From Antarcticirhabdus aurantiaca (GTDB lineage: Bacteria; Pseudomonadota; Alphaproteobacteria; Rhizobiales; Rhizobiaceae), in assembly GCF_009765365.1 (NCBI RefSeq), contig NZ_VTOM01000003.1:266662-330661 (forward strand): 64,000 nt of DNA, written 5' to 3'. The position numbers and the translations under genes were made by a program. Under the pieces are notes generated by a model, which was not told where the DNA came from, ran no database searches, and saw nothing but the letters and a program-made list of their open reading frames with translations. Positions 33,501 to 41,790 of this stretch are shown here, piece by piece; position 1 is the first letter of the stretch; the number at the start of each line of letters is the position of its first letter.

Positions 33501-34425
33501 AACGGCCAAGAACAAGAAGGGCGGGCAAGACCTGCGCCTCGTCCTGGAGAACCCGGACGGCAAGCCCGTCGCGTCCCTTCCATCGCCGAGCGATCCCGAC
33601 GAGGCGAGCGAGGCCAAGGACGCCAAGGCCGCCCTGTCGGCCGCCAAGAAGGAGCTGAAGCAGACCGCCGAGCTGCAGACCAAGCGGCTCTACGAGGCCA
33701 TGTGCTCCGGCCGGATCTGGTCGCGCGAGGACTTCGAGGGCTTCATTCTCGGCCATCCCGTCATGGTCCACCTCGTGCGCCGGCTGGTGCTGAGCGGCCA
33801 CGACGCGGACGGCGCGCCGATCGCGAGCTTCCGCGCCCTCGAGGACGGCTCCTTCACCGACGCCGAGGACGGTCGCGTCGAGGTCGCCGCGTTTTCCGGC
33901 ATCGCCATCGCCCATCGTGCCGGGCTCGGCGAGGCCGCGAGCGAGGCGTGGCGCACGCACCTCTCCGACTACGAGGTCGCGCCGCTGTTCGAGCAGTTCG
34001 AGCGTCCGACGCTCGAAGGCGCCAAGCCGGAAGCGACCCGCATCGAGGACCGCCGCGGCTGGATGATCGACAACCTCGCCCTGCGCAGCGCCGCGGAAGG
34101 GCTCGGCTACGGCCGCGGCTCGGTCGAGGACGGGGCCGGCTTCTACACCTACGAGAAGACCTTCCCCGACAGCGAGCTCGTGGCGGTGATCGAGTTCAGC
34201 GGCAGCTACATCGGAGAAACCGAGCGGGTGGCGAAGTTCCTGACGGCCCTGACCTTCGAGCCGGCGGGCGGCGAGCGCGCCGGGCGCTGGTTCGGCAGCG
34301 ACAACGGCGTGAAGCTCGCCGACGTGCCGCCCGTTCTCCTGTCGGAGGCCTGGAACGACTATCACCAGATCGCCGCCAAGGGCACGGGCTACGATCCCGC
34401 GCACGAGCGAAAGGGCGGCTGGTGA
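30553..34425 (+). CDS. giant DUF5724/DUF4132 protein (YehI/MolR type)
   Basis: A 1290-aa protein, the largest in the window. The N-terminal half (DUF5724 region, with WGAYTENKTENKRRLAARAR) and the middle look like helical repeat structure. About residues 1035-1100, LKQTAELQTKRLYEAMCSG and RIWSREDFEGFILGHPVMVHL in part match DUF4132, the signature of E. coli YehI (MolR family). No transmembrane helix or signal peptide is seen. Its stop overlaps the start of a MoxR ATPase by 4 bp, and three more genes follow. It is presumably the substrate-recognition or scaffold part of the system. Ribosome site GAAGG precedes ATG 30553. Confidence 0.88.
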   Translation: MIGSNLMKLFGIGATPATARSAEGLTEADRRAIAADLQPLDEVEKGLGEAVTRHVLGGEEASAFLRIEALLAGGRNGSPPDIVSALQPWGAYTENKTENKRRLAARARVIMGLEGFDPGVMRRYGQLFAYHYATGSYRWNFPGSDASPLWLRTLVAMVTNHLDRDQNPKGAGFLSVPRIAAMLEGAGIAFLRPLVDCAFTDGEERRYSSSGSGSYLRMDGFAEALAARPDEALEAIRALAASGRLTMLNLLARTQLINADPRFFDFAFASAGDGSRVVRDGAIATLAGADAARIRQKANEALASRQAADRLAAVRMLLARFGAEALPILDAHEASGEKAKAVLQAIATARGTATLASESDDGVADGAEGFVAFDGALVPAPPPSEPEPPLPADLEAALREVFEAVNAAARVDYDRTPPGKNWNERPAKPFAQPIDPRVARHVVAAMRGESLSDADRKWVRRTVAGHLDHWMTTARRAHWSGLLAVMGRNDVGTVAIARLLFLDEGRNRAWTRVVQDVLGLHSYTSDAAEKELKRRLEAGADFRAVIEAAEAAERPFRAEYAECESGYANFPTHPKAPRNDSVWPVLSANMDVLDAGFGTVTSRARGNAADVALFALRFFPRLPRRFFPAVVDRASQGTLRQRNFARWLLRDIADLTPVIAPMLEAGPEATRIAGARWLGERRDPAAIAPLRAALLKEKSVGASAAILAALAACGDDVSDQFSEEKLLADAEAGLAKTKADFSVLFDADNLPALRWADGRPVPPKLVRWWFVRAHKLKNPGGDPLLHMALERLDRSDAERLGREVLSAFIAYDTRRPSSEEANAYAGQHAKSRADGYKRWRQDYTEDLAFAELRREKLAEYLGSALDHRGLLALARFAPAAESTALVKRFLRDHGKRPNQCRALVDALMANPTPSVLQLVLAASQRHKQPGLRKYAGEVAARYAEDRGWTPAELADRTIPTAGLDETGILELPIGERTFRARLETAKNKKGGQDLRLVLENPDGKPVASLPSPSDPDEASEAKDAKAALSAAKKELKQTAELQTKRLYEAMCSGRIWSREDFEGFILGHPVMVHLVRRLVLSGHDADGAPIASFRALEDGSFTDAEDGRVEVAAFSGIAIAHRAGLGEAASEAWRTHLSDYEVAPLFEQFERPTLEGAKPEATRIEDRRGWMIDNLALRSAAEGLGYGRGSVEDGAGFYTYEKTFPDSELVAVIEFSGSYIGETERVAKFLTALTFEPAGGERAGRWFGSDNGVKLADVPPVLLSEAWNDYHQIAAKGTGYDPAHERKGGW

Positions 34426-35525
34426 GCGCCGTGTCCGAAATCCGCGCGCTCCGCCCCGCCGCCGAGGCGCTCCACGCCGCCGAACTGGAACGCCTCCTCG
34501 ACGCCGACCGCGCGCCGCGCCCGCCGGGGTGGCGGCTGTCGGCCCGGGCGGTGCGCGCCTTCGTTCTCGGCGACGAGGCGCTCGGCGTTTCGCGCAAGTT
34601 CTACGGCGACGACGCGCTCGTCGAGCGGGCGATCGTCAGCCTCATGGGCGAGCAGGGACTGATGCTGGTCGGCGAGCCGGGAACGGCGAAGTCGATGCTG
34701 TCCGAACTCCTCGCCGCCGCCGTGTCGGGAACGACACGCCTCGTCGTCCAGGGCTCGGCCGGCACGACCGAGGACCACCTGCGCTACGGCTGGAACTACG
34801 CCCTGCTCATCGCCGAGGGGCCGAGCGAGCGGGCGCTGGTGCCCTCGCCCGTGCTCCAGGCGATGCGCTCGGGCTCGATCGTGCGCGTCGAGGAGCTGAC
34901 GCGCTGCCCGCCGGAGATCCAGGACGGGATGATCTCCATCCTGTCGGAAAAAATGATCGCCATTCCAGAGCTCGGCGAGGACGCCGTGGTGCGCGCCGCG
35001 CCCGGCTTCAACGTCATCGGCACGGCGAACCTGCGCGACCGCGGCGTCAACGAGATGTCGAGCGCGCTCAAGCGCCGCTTCAACTTCGAGACTGTCCACC
35101 CGATCGGCGATCCCGCCTTCGAGCGCGAGCTGATCGCCCGCCGCCTCGCCGACCGGATGGGACCGTCCGGCATCGAGCCGCGCCTGCCGGACGCGACGCT
35201 GGAGATCCTCGTCGCCTGCTTTCAGGAGCTGCGCGAAGGCAAGACCCGCGAGGGCGTCGCGCTCCAGAAGCCGGCGGCCGTGATGTCCACGGCCGAGGCC
35301 GTCAACGTCGCGCATGCCGCGGCGCTGGAGGCGGTTTATCTTGACGGCGGCGAGGTCACCGGCGCCCATCTGGCGCGGCAGATCGGCGGCGTGGTTCTCA
35401 AGGACGATCCCGAGGACGGGCGCAAGTTCAAGTCCTATGTCGACCACGTCGTGAAGGACCGGGCGCGCGGCGGCGGCGCCTGGCGAACCTTCTACGAGGC
35501 CGCGCGGACGCTGAGGCTCGGCTGA
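34422..35525 (+). CDS. MoxR-family AAA+ ATPase (YehL subfamily)
   Basis: A 367-aa AAA+ ATPase starting at GTG 34422, overlapping the previous stop (GTGA). Walker A is GEPGTAKS (residues 84-91); Walker B reads IVRVEELTR, with Glu-Glu in place of the usual Asp-Glu; sensor 1 lies in NVIGTANLRDRG, and the arginine-finger region in SSALKRRFNFE. MoxR ATPases act as chaperones that load cofactors or remodel complexes, nearly always with a VWA protein. The gene set is that of the YehL subfamily, so its VWA partner is the protein encoded at 38021-39169. Confidence 0.92.
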   Translation: MSAVSEIRALRPAAEALHAAELERLLDADRAPRPPGWRLSARAVRAFVLGDEALGVSRKFYGDDALVERAIVSLMGEQGLMLVGEPGTAKSMLSELLAAAVSGTTRLVVQGSAGTTEDHLRYGWNYALLIAEGPSERALVPSPVLQAMRSGSIVRVEELTRCPPEIQDGMISILSEKMIAIPELGEDAVVRAAPGFNVIGTANLRDRGVNEMSSALKRRFNFETVHPIGDPAFERELIARRLADRMGPSGIEPRLPDATLEILVACFQELREGKTREGVALQKPAAVMSTAEAVNVAHAAALEAVYLDGGEVTGAHLARQIGGVVLKDDPEDGRKFKSYVDHVVKDRARGGGAWRTFYEAARTLRLG

Positions 35526-38024
35526 ATGACGGCGATGGCAGACGGATCGCGGGCCGGGCGCGGCGATCTCGCCGCCTGGGGTCGGCGGCTCGCCGCCGGC
35601 GAGAACGGCACCGTCTTCTTTCCCATCCGCCACCACAGTCCGGCCTGCGCGCTGCACCTCGCCCGCGCACTGGCCGAAATCCGCCCCCGCGCGCTCGTTC
35701 TGGAGATGCCGGCCGACTTCGCGCCGCTGCTGCCGCTGCTCGCCGACCCGGCCATCCGCACGCCGGTTTCGATCGTCTCGATCGCGGCGGGCAAAGGCGA
35801 CGAGCGCGTGCCGATCGGCCATTGGCCGCTCTCGGCGACGGCGCCGGAATGGGCGGCGTTGCGCTTCATCCAGGCGAACGAGGTTCCGGTGTTCCTCGCC
35901 GACCTGCCGAGCGGAACGCGCCTCGCGGACGAAGCCGCGACGGACGAGGAGGCTGAGCCGGACGCGCCTGAGGAGCCGGCGGACGCGCCGGCCCCCATGC
36001 TCCTCACCGACGAGGCGGCGCTCGCCTATGGCCGCTACGCCGACAACATCGTCCGCGCCCTCGGCGCGCGGGACTTCAACGAGGCCTGGGACCGCCTCTT
36101 CGAATCGCGCCTCGCCGCGACCGACTGGCGCGGCTTCTTCCGCGACGTCGGCGTCCATTGCTTCCTGACCCGGCAGGCGACGTCGGAAACGACGATCGCC
36201 GCCGACGACACGTTGGCGCGCGAGGCCGCGATGCGCGCCGCGATCGCCGAAGCGCGGGACCTCGCCGGCGACGGGCCGGTCGCCGTCGTCACCGGCGGCT
36301 TCCACACGCCTGCCCTTCTCGACCCGCCGGATGCTCCCGAGCCCAGGCGCCACGCGGCGAAGCCGGGCGCGGCGACGCCCTATCTCGTGCGCTACACCCA
36401 TCAGGCGCTCGACCGGATCAACGGCTACGGCGCCGGCATGCCCGCCCCCGCCTGGTACGAGCGGCTGCAGGCCGCGGCGCAGGCCGGCGCGCCCGATCCC
36501 TTCGCGGCGGCGACCGACGACCTCGTCCTGCATCTCGCCGACCGGCTGCGCCGCGAGCGGCCGGGCTTCGCGCCGCCCTTTCCGGCCGTGGTCGAGACGC
36601 TCGCCCATGCCCGCCGGCTGGCGGCGCTGCGCGGCCTTCCCGGCCCCGGCCGCTGCGAGGTGCTCGACGCCGCGCGCTCCTGCCTCGTCAAGGACGAGGA
36701 GCCGCGGCTCGGCTCACCCCTTATCGAGCTGCTGGTGGAGGAGCTGACCGGCGGCGCCATCGGCGAGGTGCCGCGCGCCGCCGGAAGCCCGCCGCTCGTC
36801 GAGGCCGTGCGCACCCGCGCCCGGGCGCTCGGCTTTCGCATCGAGGACGGCATCGAGAAGGCCCGCAGCCTCGACCTCCATCGCCGCGCGCGCCACCTCG
36901 CCGCGAGCCGCTTCCTTCACGCCATGACGCTGCTCGGCACCGGCTTCGGCCAATGCCGGCAGGGGCCGGACTGGACCGGCGGCGTGTCGACCAACATCCT
37001 GACGGAGCAGTGGACCTATCGCTGGTCGCCGGCCGTCGAAACCCGTCTCGTCGCGCTCTCCGCCGACGGCGACACGATCGAGCGGGCGGCTGGCGGGGTG
37101 CTGGCGCGGCAGGTCGCAGCGCTCGGCGAAGCCGGCCGCGACCGCGATGCGGCAGCGGCCGTGCGGCTCCTCGTCGGCGCGGCGCAGGCGGGGCTCGCCG
37201 GCGCCTGCGGGCCGCTGGTGCGGGCGATCGGCGCGGCGGTCGCGGCCGACCCGGACTTCGGCCGCGTCGTGTCCGCTCTCGCCGCGCTCGACAACCTGTA
37301 TCGCGGGCGGCACGTCCTCGGCCTCGCCGACACGCCCGATCCCGAGCATCTTCGCGCCGGCGCCTTCCGCCGCGCCATCGACCTCTTGCCGACGCTGCGC
37401 GACGCGCGCGAGGACGACGTGCCGCGCCTCGTCGAGGCGCTCGCGGCGCTCAACGAGATCGCCGAGACCGACGCCGGCACCGGCACCTCCACCGGAGAGC
37501 GCCAGGGGCTCGATCTCGACCTTCTGGACGAGGGCGTCGCGGACCTCCTCGACGCGGCGCTCGCGCCGCGCGTCGCCGGGGCGATCGCGGGGCTCGCCTT
37601 TCTCACCGGCCGCCTCGACGCGGCCAAGCTCGCGGCGATCGTCGGCGGACCGCTCGATCACGGCGGCGACGCCAGGATCCGCGTCGAGCCGCTGGCCGGC
37701 CTGCTCGCCGTGCAGCCCGCGGTCCTGAAGCGCGTGCCGGCGCTGCTCGCGCGGGTGGATGCCGGCCTGTCGCGCCTATCCGAGACGGAGTTCCTGGCGC
37801 TGCTGCCGCCGCTCCGCCTCGCCTTCACGGGGCTCGCGCCGGGCGAGACCGACAGCCTCGCCGCCGCCATCGCCGCCGGCCGGAACAGCGACATGGATCT
37901 CTCCGCCCCGCTTCCGAGCGGCCTTGCCGAAGCCGACCTCCTCGCCAATGCCCGACTCGACGCGGCGCTTGCCGCGAGGCTGCGCGACGACGGCCTCGGG
38001 GCCTGGCTGGAGGCGGCGTCGTGA
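35526..38024 (+). CDS. DUF5682 family protein (YehM type)
   Basis: An 832-aa soluble protein of the DUF5682 family, as E. coli YehM. Conserved early parts are VFFPIRHHSPACALHLARAL and PRALVLEMPADFAPLLPLL in pieces, then AVVTGGFHTPALL around residue 257, a layout reminiscent of the TraB/ChaN-like (EreA) fold with paired His residues. The later half is helical. It directly follows the MoxR gene with no gap and overlaps the VWA gene by 4 bp. Function unknown; the His-rich N-terminal region may be enzymatic, which is inference. Confidence 0.88.
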   Translation: MTAMADGSRAGRGDLAAWGRRLAAGENGTVFFPIRHHSPACALHLARALAEIRPRALVLEMPADFAPLLPLLADPAIRTPVSIVSIAAGKGDERVPIGHWPLSATAPEWAALRFIQANEVPVFLADLPSGTRLADEAATDEEAEPDAPEEPADAPAPMLLTDEAALAYGRYADNIVRALGARDFNEAWDRLFESRLAATDWRGFFRDVGVHCFLTRQATSETTIAADDTLAREAAMRAAIAEARDLAGDGPVAVVTGGFHTPALLDPPDAPEPRRHAAKPGAATPYLVRYTHQALDRINGYGAGMPAPAWYERLQAAAQAGAPDPFAAATDDLVLHLADRLRRERPGFAPPFPAVVETLAHARRLAALRGLPGPGRCEVLDAARSCLVKDEEPRLGSPLIELLVEELTGGAIGEVPRAAGSPPLVEAVRTRARALGFRIEDGIEKARSLDLHRRARHLAASRFLHAMTLLGTGFGQCRQGPDWTGGVSTNILTEQWTYRWSPAVETRLVALSADGDTIERAAGGVLARQVAALGEAGRDRDAAAAVRLLVGAAQAGLAGACGPLVRAIGAAVAADPDFGRVVSALAALDNLYRGRHVLGLADTPDPEHLRAGAFRRAIDLLPTLRDAREDDVPRLVEALAALNEIAETDAGTGTSTGERQGLDLDLLDEGVADLLDAALAPRVAGAIAGLAFLTGRLDAAKLAAIVGGPLDHGGDARIRVEPLAGLLAVQPAVLKRVPALLARVDAGLSRLSETEFLALLPPLRLAFTGLAPGETDSLAAAIAAGRNSDMDLSAPLPSGLAEADLLANARLDAALAARLRDDGLGAWLEAAS

Positions 38025-39169
38025 GCGAGAACGGCCCCGACGAGGCCCTGCGCCGCTGGCGCCTCGTGCTCGGCCGCTTCGCCGACCGGTCGCTCGCCGG
38101 CTGCTGCGGGGGCGACGACCTCCGGCGCGACCGGGCGCTCGAGCGGATCTACGGCGAGTCCTACCGCCGGCGCGGACTGCGCCTCGACGTCGGCCCGAAG
38201 AGTTCGCGCGGCGGCTCGGAGCCGACGCGCATGACCATGCCCGAATGGTTCGGCGAGATGCGCGAGCTGTTTCCCCGCTCGACCCTGGAGGTCGTCAAGG
38301 CAGACGCGCTGTCGCGCTTCGGCATGACGGAGATCCTCGACGACCCGAAGGCGCTCGCCGAGCTGGAGCCCGACCCCGCGATCCTGTCGGCGCTTCTCGC
38401 CCATCGCGGCCGCTCCGACCCGGCCGTGGAGGCGAAGATCCGGCAGGTCGCCAAGCGCGTGGTGGAGGAGCTGACGAAGCGCCTGCGCGTCCAGACGAGC
38501 CGCGCCCTATCCGGCGCGCGGCGGCGCGGCGCGACCACGGGCCTGCGGGGCGCGGCGCGCGACATCGCCTGGGACGAGACGATCCGGCGCAACCTGCGCA
38601 ACTGGGATCCCGAGCGGAAGGTGCTCGTCGCCGACCGTCTGCGCTTCCACGCCGCGACGCGCCGGCACCTGCCCTGGCGCATCATCCTGTGCATCGACCA
38701 GTCCGGCTCGATGGCGACCTCGCTGATCTACAGCGCGGTCATGGCGGCGATCCTGTCGACGCTGCCCGCGGTCGACGTGAAGCTCGTGCTCTTCGACACG
38801 GCGATCGTCGACGTCAGCGATCAGGTCGGCGACCCCGTCGACGTCCTGATGTCCGTGCAGCTCGGCGGCGGCACCGACATCGGCCGGGCGCTCGCCTATT
38901 GCGAGCAGAAACACGTCGCGACGCCCGAGCGCACCGTGCTCGTCCTCGTCTCCGACTTCTGCGAGGGCGCGCCGATAGGCCCCATGCTCTCCACGGTCAA
39001 GCGGCTCGCCGGCGCGCGGGTGAAGCTCCTCGGCCTCGCCGCGCTCGACGAGGCCGCCCGACCCTCCTACGACCACGCCACCGCCCAGCGGCTCGCCGAA
39101 GCGGGGATGGCCATCGCCGCGCTGACGCCCGAGCACTTCGCCGACTGGGTCGCGGGGCACCTGCGATGA
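38021..39169 (+). CDS. VWA-domain protein (YehP type)
   Basis: A 382-aa protein starting at GTG 38021 and overlapping the previous stop. The C-terminal von Willebrand A domain (about residues 215-382) has an intact MIDAS: DQSGSM with Asp226, Ser228 and Ser230, the threonine in GGGTDIGRAL, and LVSDFCEGA. The N-terminal part is helical and basic. In MoxR-VWA pairs the VWA protein is the adaptor that the ATPase acts on or through. No membrane segment is seen, so it is cytoplasmic. Confidence 0.93.
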   Translation: MSENGPDEALRRWRLVLGRFADRSLAGCCGGDDLRRDRALERIYGESYRRRGLRLDVGPKSSRGGSEPTRMTMPEWFGEMRELFPRSTLEVVKADALSRFGMTEILDDPKALAELEPDPAILSALLAHRGRSDPAVEAKIRQVAKRVVEELTKRLRVQTSRALSGARRRGATTGLRGAARDIAWDETIRRNLRNWDPERKVLVADRLRFHAATRRHLPWRIILCIDQSGSMATSLIYSAVMAAILSTLPAVDVKLVLFDTAIVDVSDQVGDPVDVLMSVQLGGGTDIGRALAYCEQKHVATPERTVLVLVSDFCEGAPIGPMLSTVKRLAGARVKLLGLAALDEAARPSYDHATAQRLAEAGMAIAALTPEHFADWVAGHLR

Positions 39170-41250
39170 GCGGGGCGCCGCGCTTCGAGCCGGCGGGCTT
39201 CGGCGACGACGTCCTGGAGGCGGCGGCGTCGAAGGGCCTCGTCCGGCGTGCCCGGCGCGACGTGGAGGCCGGTCTCGTCGCAGCGCCGGCCTGGGAGGAT
39301 GGAACCGCCGTCCTGTCCAGCGACGGCGAGACCGTCCGCCTGCCGCCGGGCCCGCTTTCGGGCGCGCGCTGCACCTGCCCGGCGGGTGGCGCCTGCCGCC
39401 ACATCCTCGCCGCCGTGATCGCGCTGCGCGAGGCCCCGGTTGCCGAGGATGCGCTTGAGGTGGAGGACGCGGAAGCCGACGCCCTGCCGCTCCAGCCCCT
39501 GTCGCCGCCCGCGGACCCGCTCGCCGAGATCCGCGCCATCCCGCCGGCCGCGCTTGCCAAGGCCTTCGGTCGCGCGGCCGTTGTGCGCGCGGAGGGACTC
39601 CTCGCGGCCCTCGCTCCCGACGACGTGCGGATCGAGGCGGAGCCGGGCTTCGCCCGCATCCGGCTCGGCGAGCATCCCGAGGTGATGGTGCCGGTGGGTG
39701 CCGGCTTGTCAGGGCTCGTGTCCAAGGCGGATCGCCGCGAGCGCGCCGCGCTCCACGCCGCGGCCCTCCTCGCGGTGCTGCGACCGGACCTCGTCGGCGC
39801 CAAGACCGAGGACGAGACGCAGTTGGCGGGGAACCCGTCGAGCGTCGCCGCGAACGGCCTTGCCGAGGCCGTGTCGGCTCTCCTGCGCGACGCGGCGCGG
39901 CAGGCCCTGTCGAGCGCCCCGGCGGCGCTGGAGGAGCGGATCGGCGACCTCGTCCTGTCCTCGCGCGTCGAAGCCATGCCGCGCCTGGCGGCGGAGCTTC
40001 GCGCGCTCGGCGCCTCGCTGCGGCGACGGCGCGAGCGCAGCGATGACGAGGAGCCACGCATGCTTCTCGCCCGTATCGCCCAGGCCTACGCGCTCGCCGA
40101 GGCGCTGCGCCTGTCCCCGAACGACCCCGCCCTCTCGGGCGCCGGCCGGGATACGCCGGAGCCCCTGCCCGACGGCCGCTTCGTCGGCTGCGGCCTGGAA
40201 CTCTGGCGCACCGGCAGCGGCGCGCGCGGCGCCACCGCGCATGTTCTGCGCGCCGAGGACGGGCGCCCCTTCACGCTGACGCTCGCCCGCGCCGCGGGGA
40301 CCGATCCGGGCTTCACCCGAAGCCGCTCGGCCACCGAGGAAGCGGTCCTCGGGCAAACGCTCGCCCGGCTCGCCGCCGCCGATCTCACGCTGGCCGGCGC
40401 GGCCGCCGACGGCCGCGGGCGCTTCTCGTTGCGCGCGGGCGTCGCGACCCGCCAGCCGGGCTCCTGGCGCGCCGCGATCGAAGCGGTGCCGGGCGCCGTC
40501 TTCGACGATTGGGGCCAGCTCGCCGCGCGGCTCGGCGAGGCGCTGCGCCCGGCGCTGGCGGGTGCCGCCGAGCGCGGTCGCCCCTTCGTGCTGCGCCCCA
40601 CCGCGCTCGGCCCCTTGAGCTTCGACGGCGTCGCGCAGGTCGGCCGCTTGCCCGTCGCCGATGCCGAAGGTGTCTTCGTCGAGCTGGAAATACCCGGCGA
40701 CGAGCGGCTGGAAGCGCGCGTCGAGGCGCTGGCGCGGGCGCGCGGCGCCCCCACGCCGCCGCTCCTTTGCGTGATGGCGCGGCTGCGCGGCGACGGGATC
40801 GTGCTCGTTCCGACCGCGATCGGCGGCGATGCGCTGCAGCTTCTCGATCTTCCCGCCGATCCGTATCGTCGGCAGCCGGCGACGAGCTTCTTCGCCGACT
40901 GGGCCCGTCGCCTCGACGCGCTCGCCGGTCGCCGCACCTCCGAAGAGCCGCGCTTCGAGCCGGTGCCCCGGCCCAACGGCCCGCGAATCCGACTCGCGGA
41001 AACGGCCGCCGACGAGCTTCTCGCGCTCGCCGAGCTCGGTGGCCGGATGGAGGACCCGGAACGGCTCGCGCGCATCGAGCGCGCGGCGAACGGCCTGCGC
41101 GAGATCGGGCTCGACACGCCGGCGCGCGTCCTCCAGCGCCTCGCGGCGGCTCCGCGCCACGAGCGCGCCCACCACCTCCTCGTCGCCGCCTACGCGCTGG
41201 ACACGCTTTCCCGCCTGGAGCCGCGCCTTCCCTTCGTGCAGCGCGTTTGA
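39166..41250 (+). CDS. SWIM zinc-finger protein (YehQ type)
   Basis: A 694-aa protein starting at ATG 39166 and overlapping the VWA gene stop (ATGA). The SWIM zinc finger CxC-x5-CxH is at residues 69-79 (CTCPAGGACRH). SWIM fingers bind DNA or proteins. The rest is Ala/Arg-rich and helical with no further recognised domain, as in E. coli YehQ. It is the last gene of the five-gene overlapping operon. Confidence 0.9.
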   Translation: MSGAPRFEPAGFGDDVLEAAASKGLVRRARRDVEAGLVAAPAWEDGTAVLSSDGETVRLPPGPLSGARCTCPAGGACRHILAAVIALREAPVAEDALEVEDAEADALPLQPLSPPADPLAEIRAIPPAALAKAFGRAAVVRAEGLLAALAPDDVRIEAEPGFARIRLGEHPEVMVPVGAGLSGLVSKADRRERAALHAAALLAVLRPDLVGAKTEDETQLAGNPSSVAANGLAEAVSALLRDAARQALSSAPAALEERIGDLVLSSRVEAMPRLAAELRALGASLRRRRERSDDEEPRMLLARIAQAYALAEALRLSPNDPALSGAGRDTPEPLPDGRFVGCGLELWRTGSGARGATAHVLRAEDGRPFTLTLARAAGTDPGFTRSRSATEEAVLGQTLARLAAADLTLAGAAADGRGRFSLRAGVATRQPGSWRAAIEAVPGAVFDDWGQLAARLGEALRPALAGAAERGRPFVLRPTALGPLSFDGVAQVGRLPVADAEGVFVELEIPGDERLEARVEALARARGAPTPPLLCVMARLRGDGIVLVPTAIGGDALQLLDLPADPYRRQPATSFFADWARRLDALAGRRTSEEPRFEPVPRPNGPRIRLAETAADELLALAELGGRMEDPERLARIERAANGLREIGLDTPARVLQRLAAAPRHERAHHLLVAAYALDTLSRLEPRLPFVQRV

Positions 41251-41329
41251 CGACGCGCGGGCTGGGGCTGCAGCCTCGCTTTCGCCGCTCCGGGCAACGA
41301 GCCTGGTGCGCAAACGGAGGATCGCCCGC

Positions 41330-41677
41330 ATGTCCCCATCTCGCTCAAGCACCCTGCGTGTCTCATGCCAGGCCGGCGGGATGCTGCTTCCGGTATGCGC
41401 TGTGCTTCTGGGCGCCGTCCCGGCTCTCGCCGCCCTGCCGCCCGGCGCGCAGCGCGCCAAGGAGATCGCCGCCGTGGTTGAAGCCGCGGCCTTGCGGCTC
41501 GATCGGCCGATCGAGTCCGTCCGGCTGATCGAGCCCTTTCGCTACGACGTGCAGGCCGGTCCCTGCCACCTGGAGGTGCGCATCATCGCGCTGCCGCCGA
41601 AGCCGGAGAACGGCCCCGCCCCGCCCGGCCCCATGCCCTTCCGAGCGGTCGCCGGCGAGCCCGACTGCCGACCGTGA
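41330..41677 (+). CDS. secreted or periplasmic hypothetical protein
   Basis: A 115-aa protein. A CGGAGG ribosome site precedes ATG 41330. The N-terminal region has a hydrophobic signal (MLLPVCAVLLGAVPALA at about residues 18-34) with a likely cleavage after ALA. The mature part is about 80 residues, with a single pair of cysteines (GPCHLEVRI and PDCRP) that could form a disulfide. Family not recognised. It lies 80 bp after the SWIM gene and may or may not share that transcript. Confidence 0.65.
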   Translation: MSPSRSSTLRVSCQAGGMLLPVCAVLLGAVPALAALPPGAQRAKEIAAVVEAAALRLDRPIESVRLIEPFRYDVQAGPCHLEVRIIALPPKPENGPAPPGPMPFRAVAGEPDCRP

Positions 41678-41790
41678 CCGGTTATCGGTGAAGCGTGGCC
41701 GGGTGCGCCCATCGCGCCGCCGCCGGTTCGCACCCTATATCTTCCCCATGGCGCGGCGCGCCGGCAGCGGAATGCGGGAAGGAGAGGCCG

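Noticed and set aside
30493..34404. 1303-codon open frame antisense to the YehI-type gene
   Set aside because: The plus-strand product has recognised family motifs and operon overlaps; the antisense frame is low in hydrophobic pattern and Arg/Gly/His-rich as expected for a shadow.
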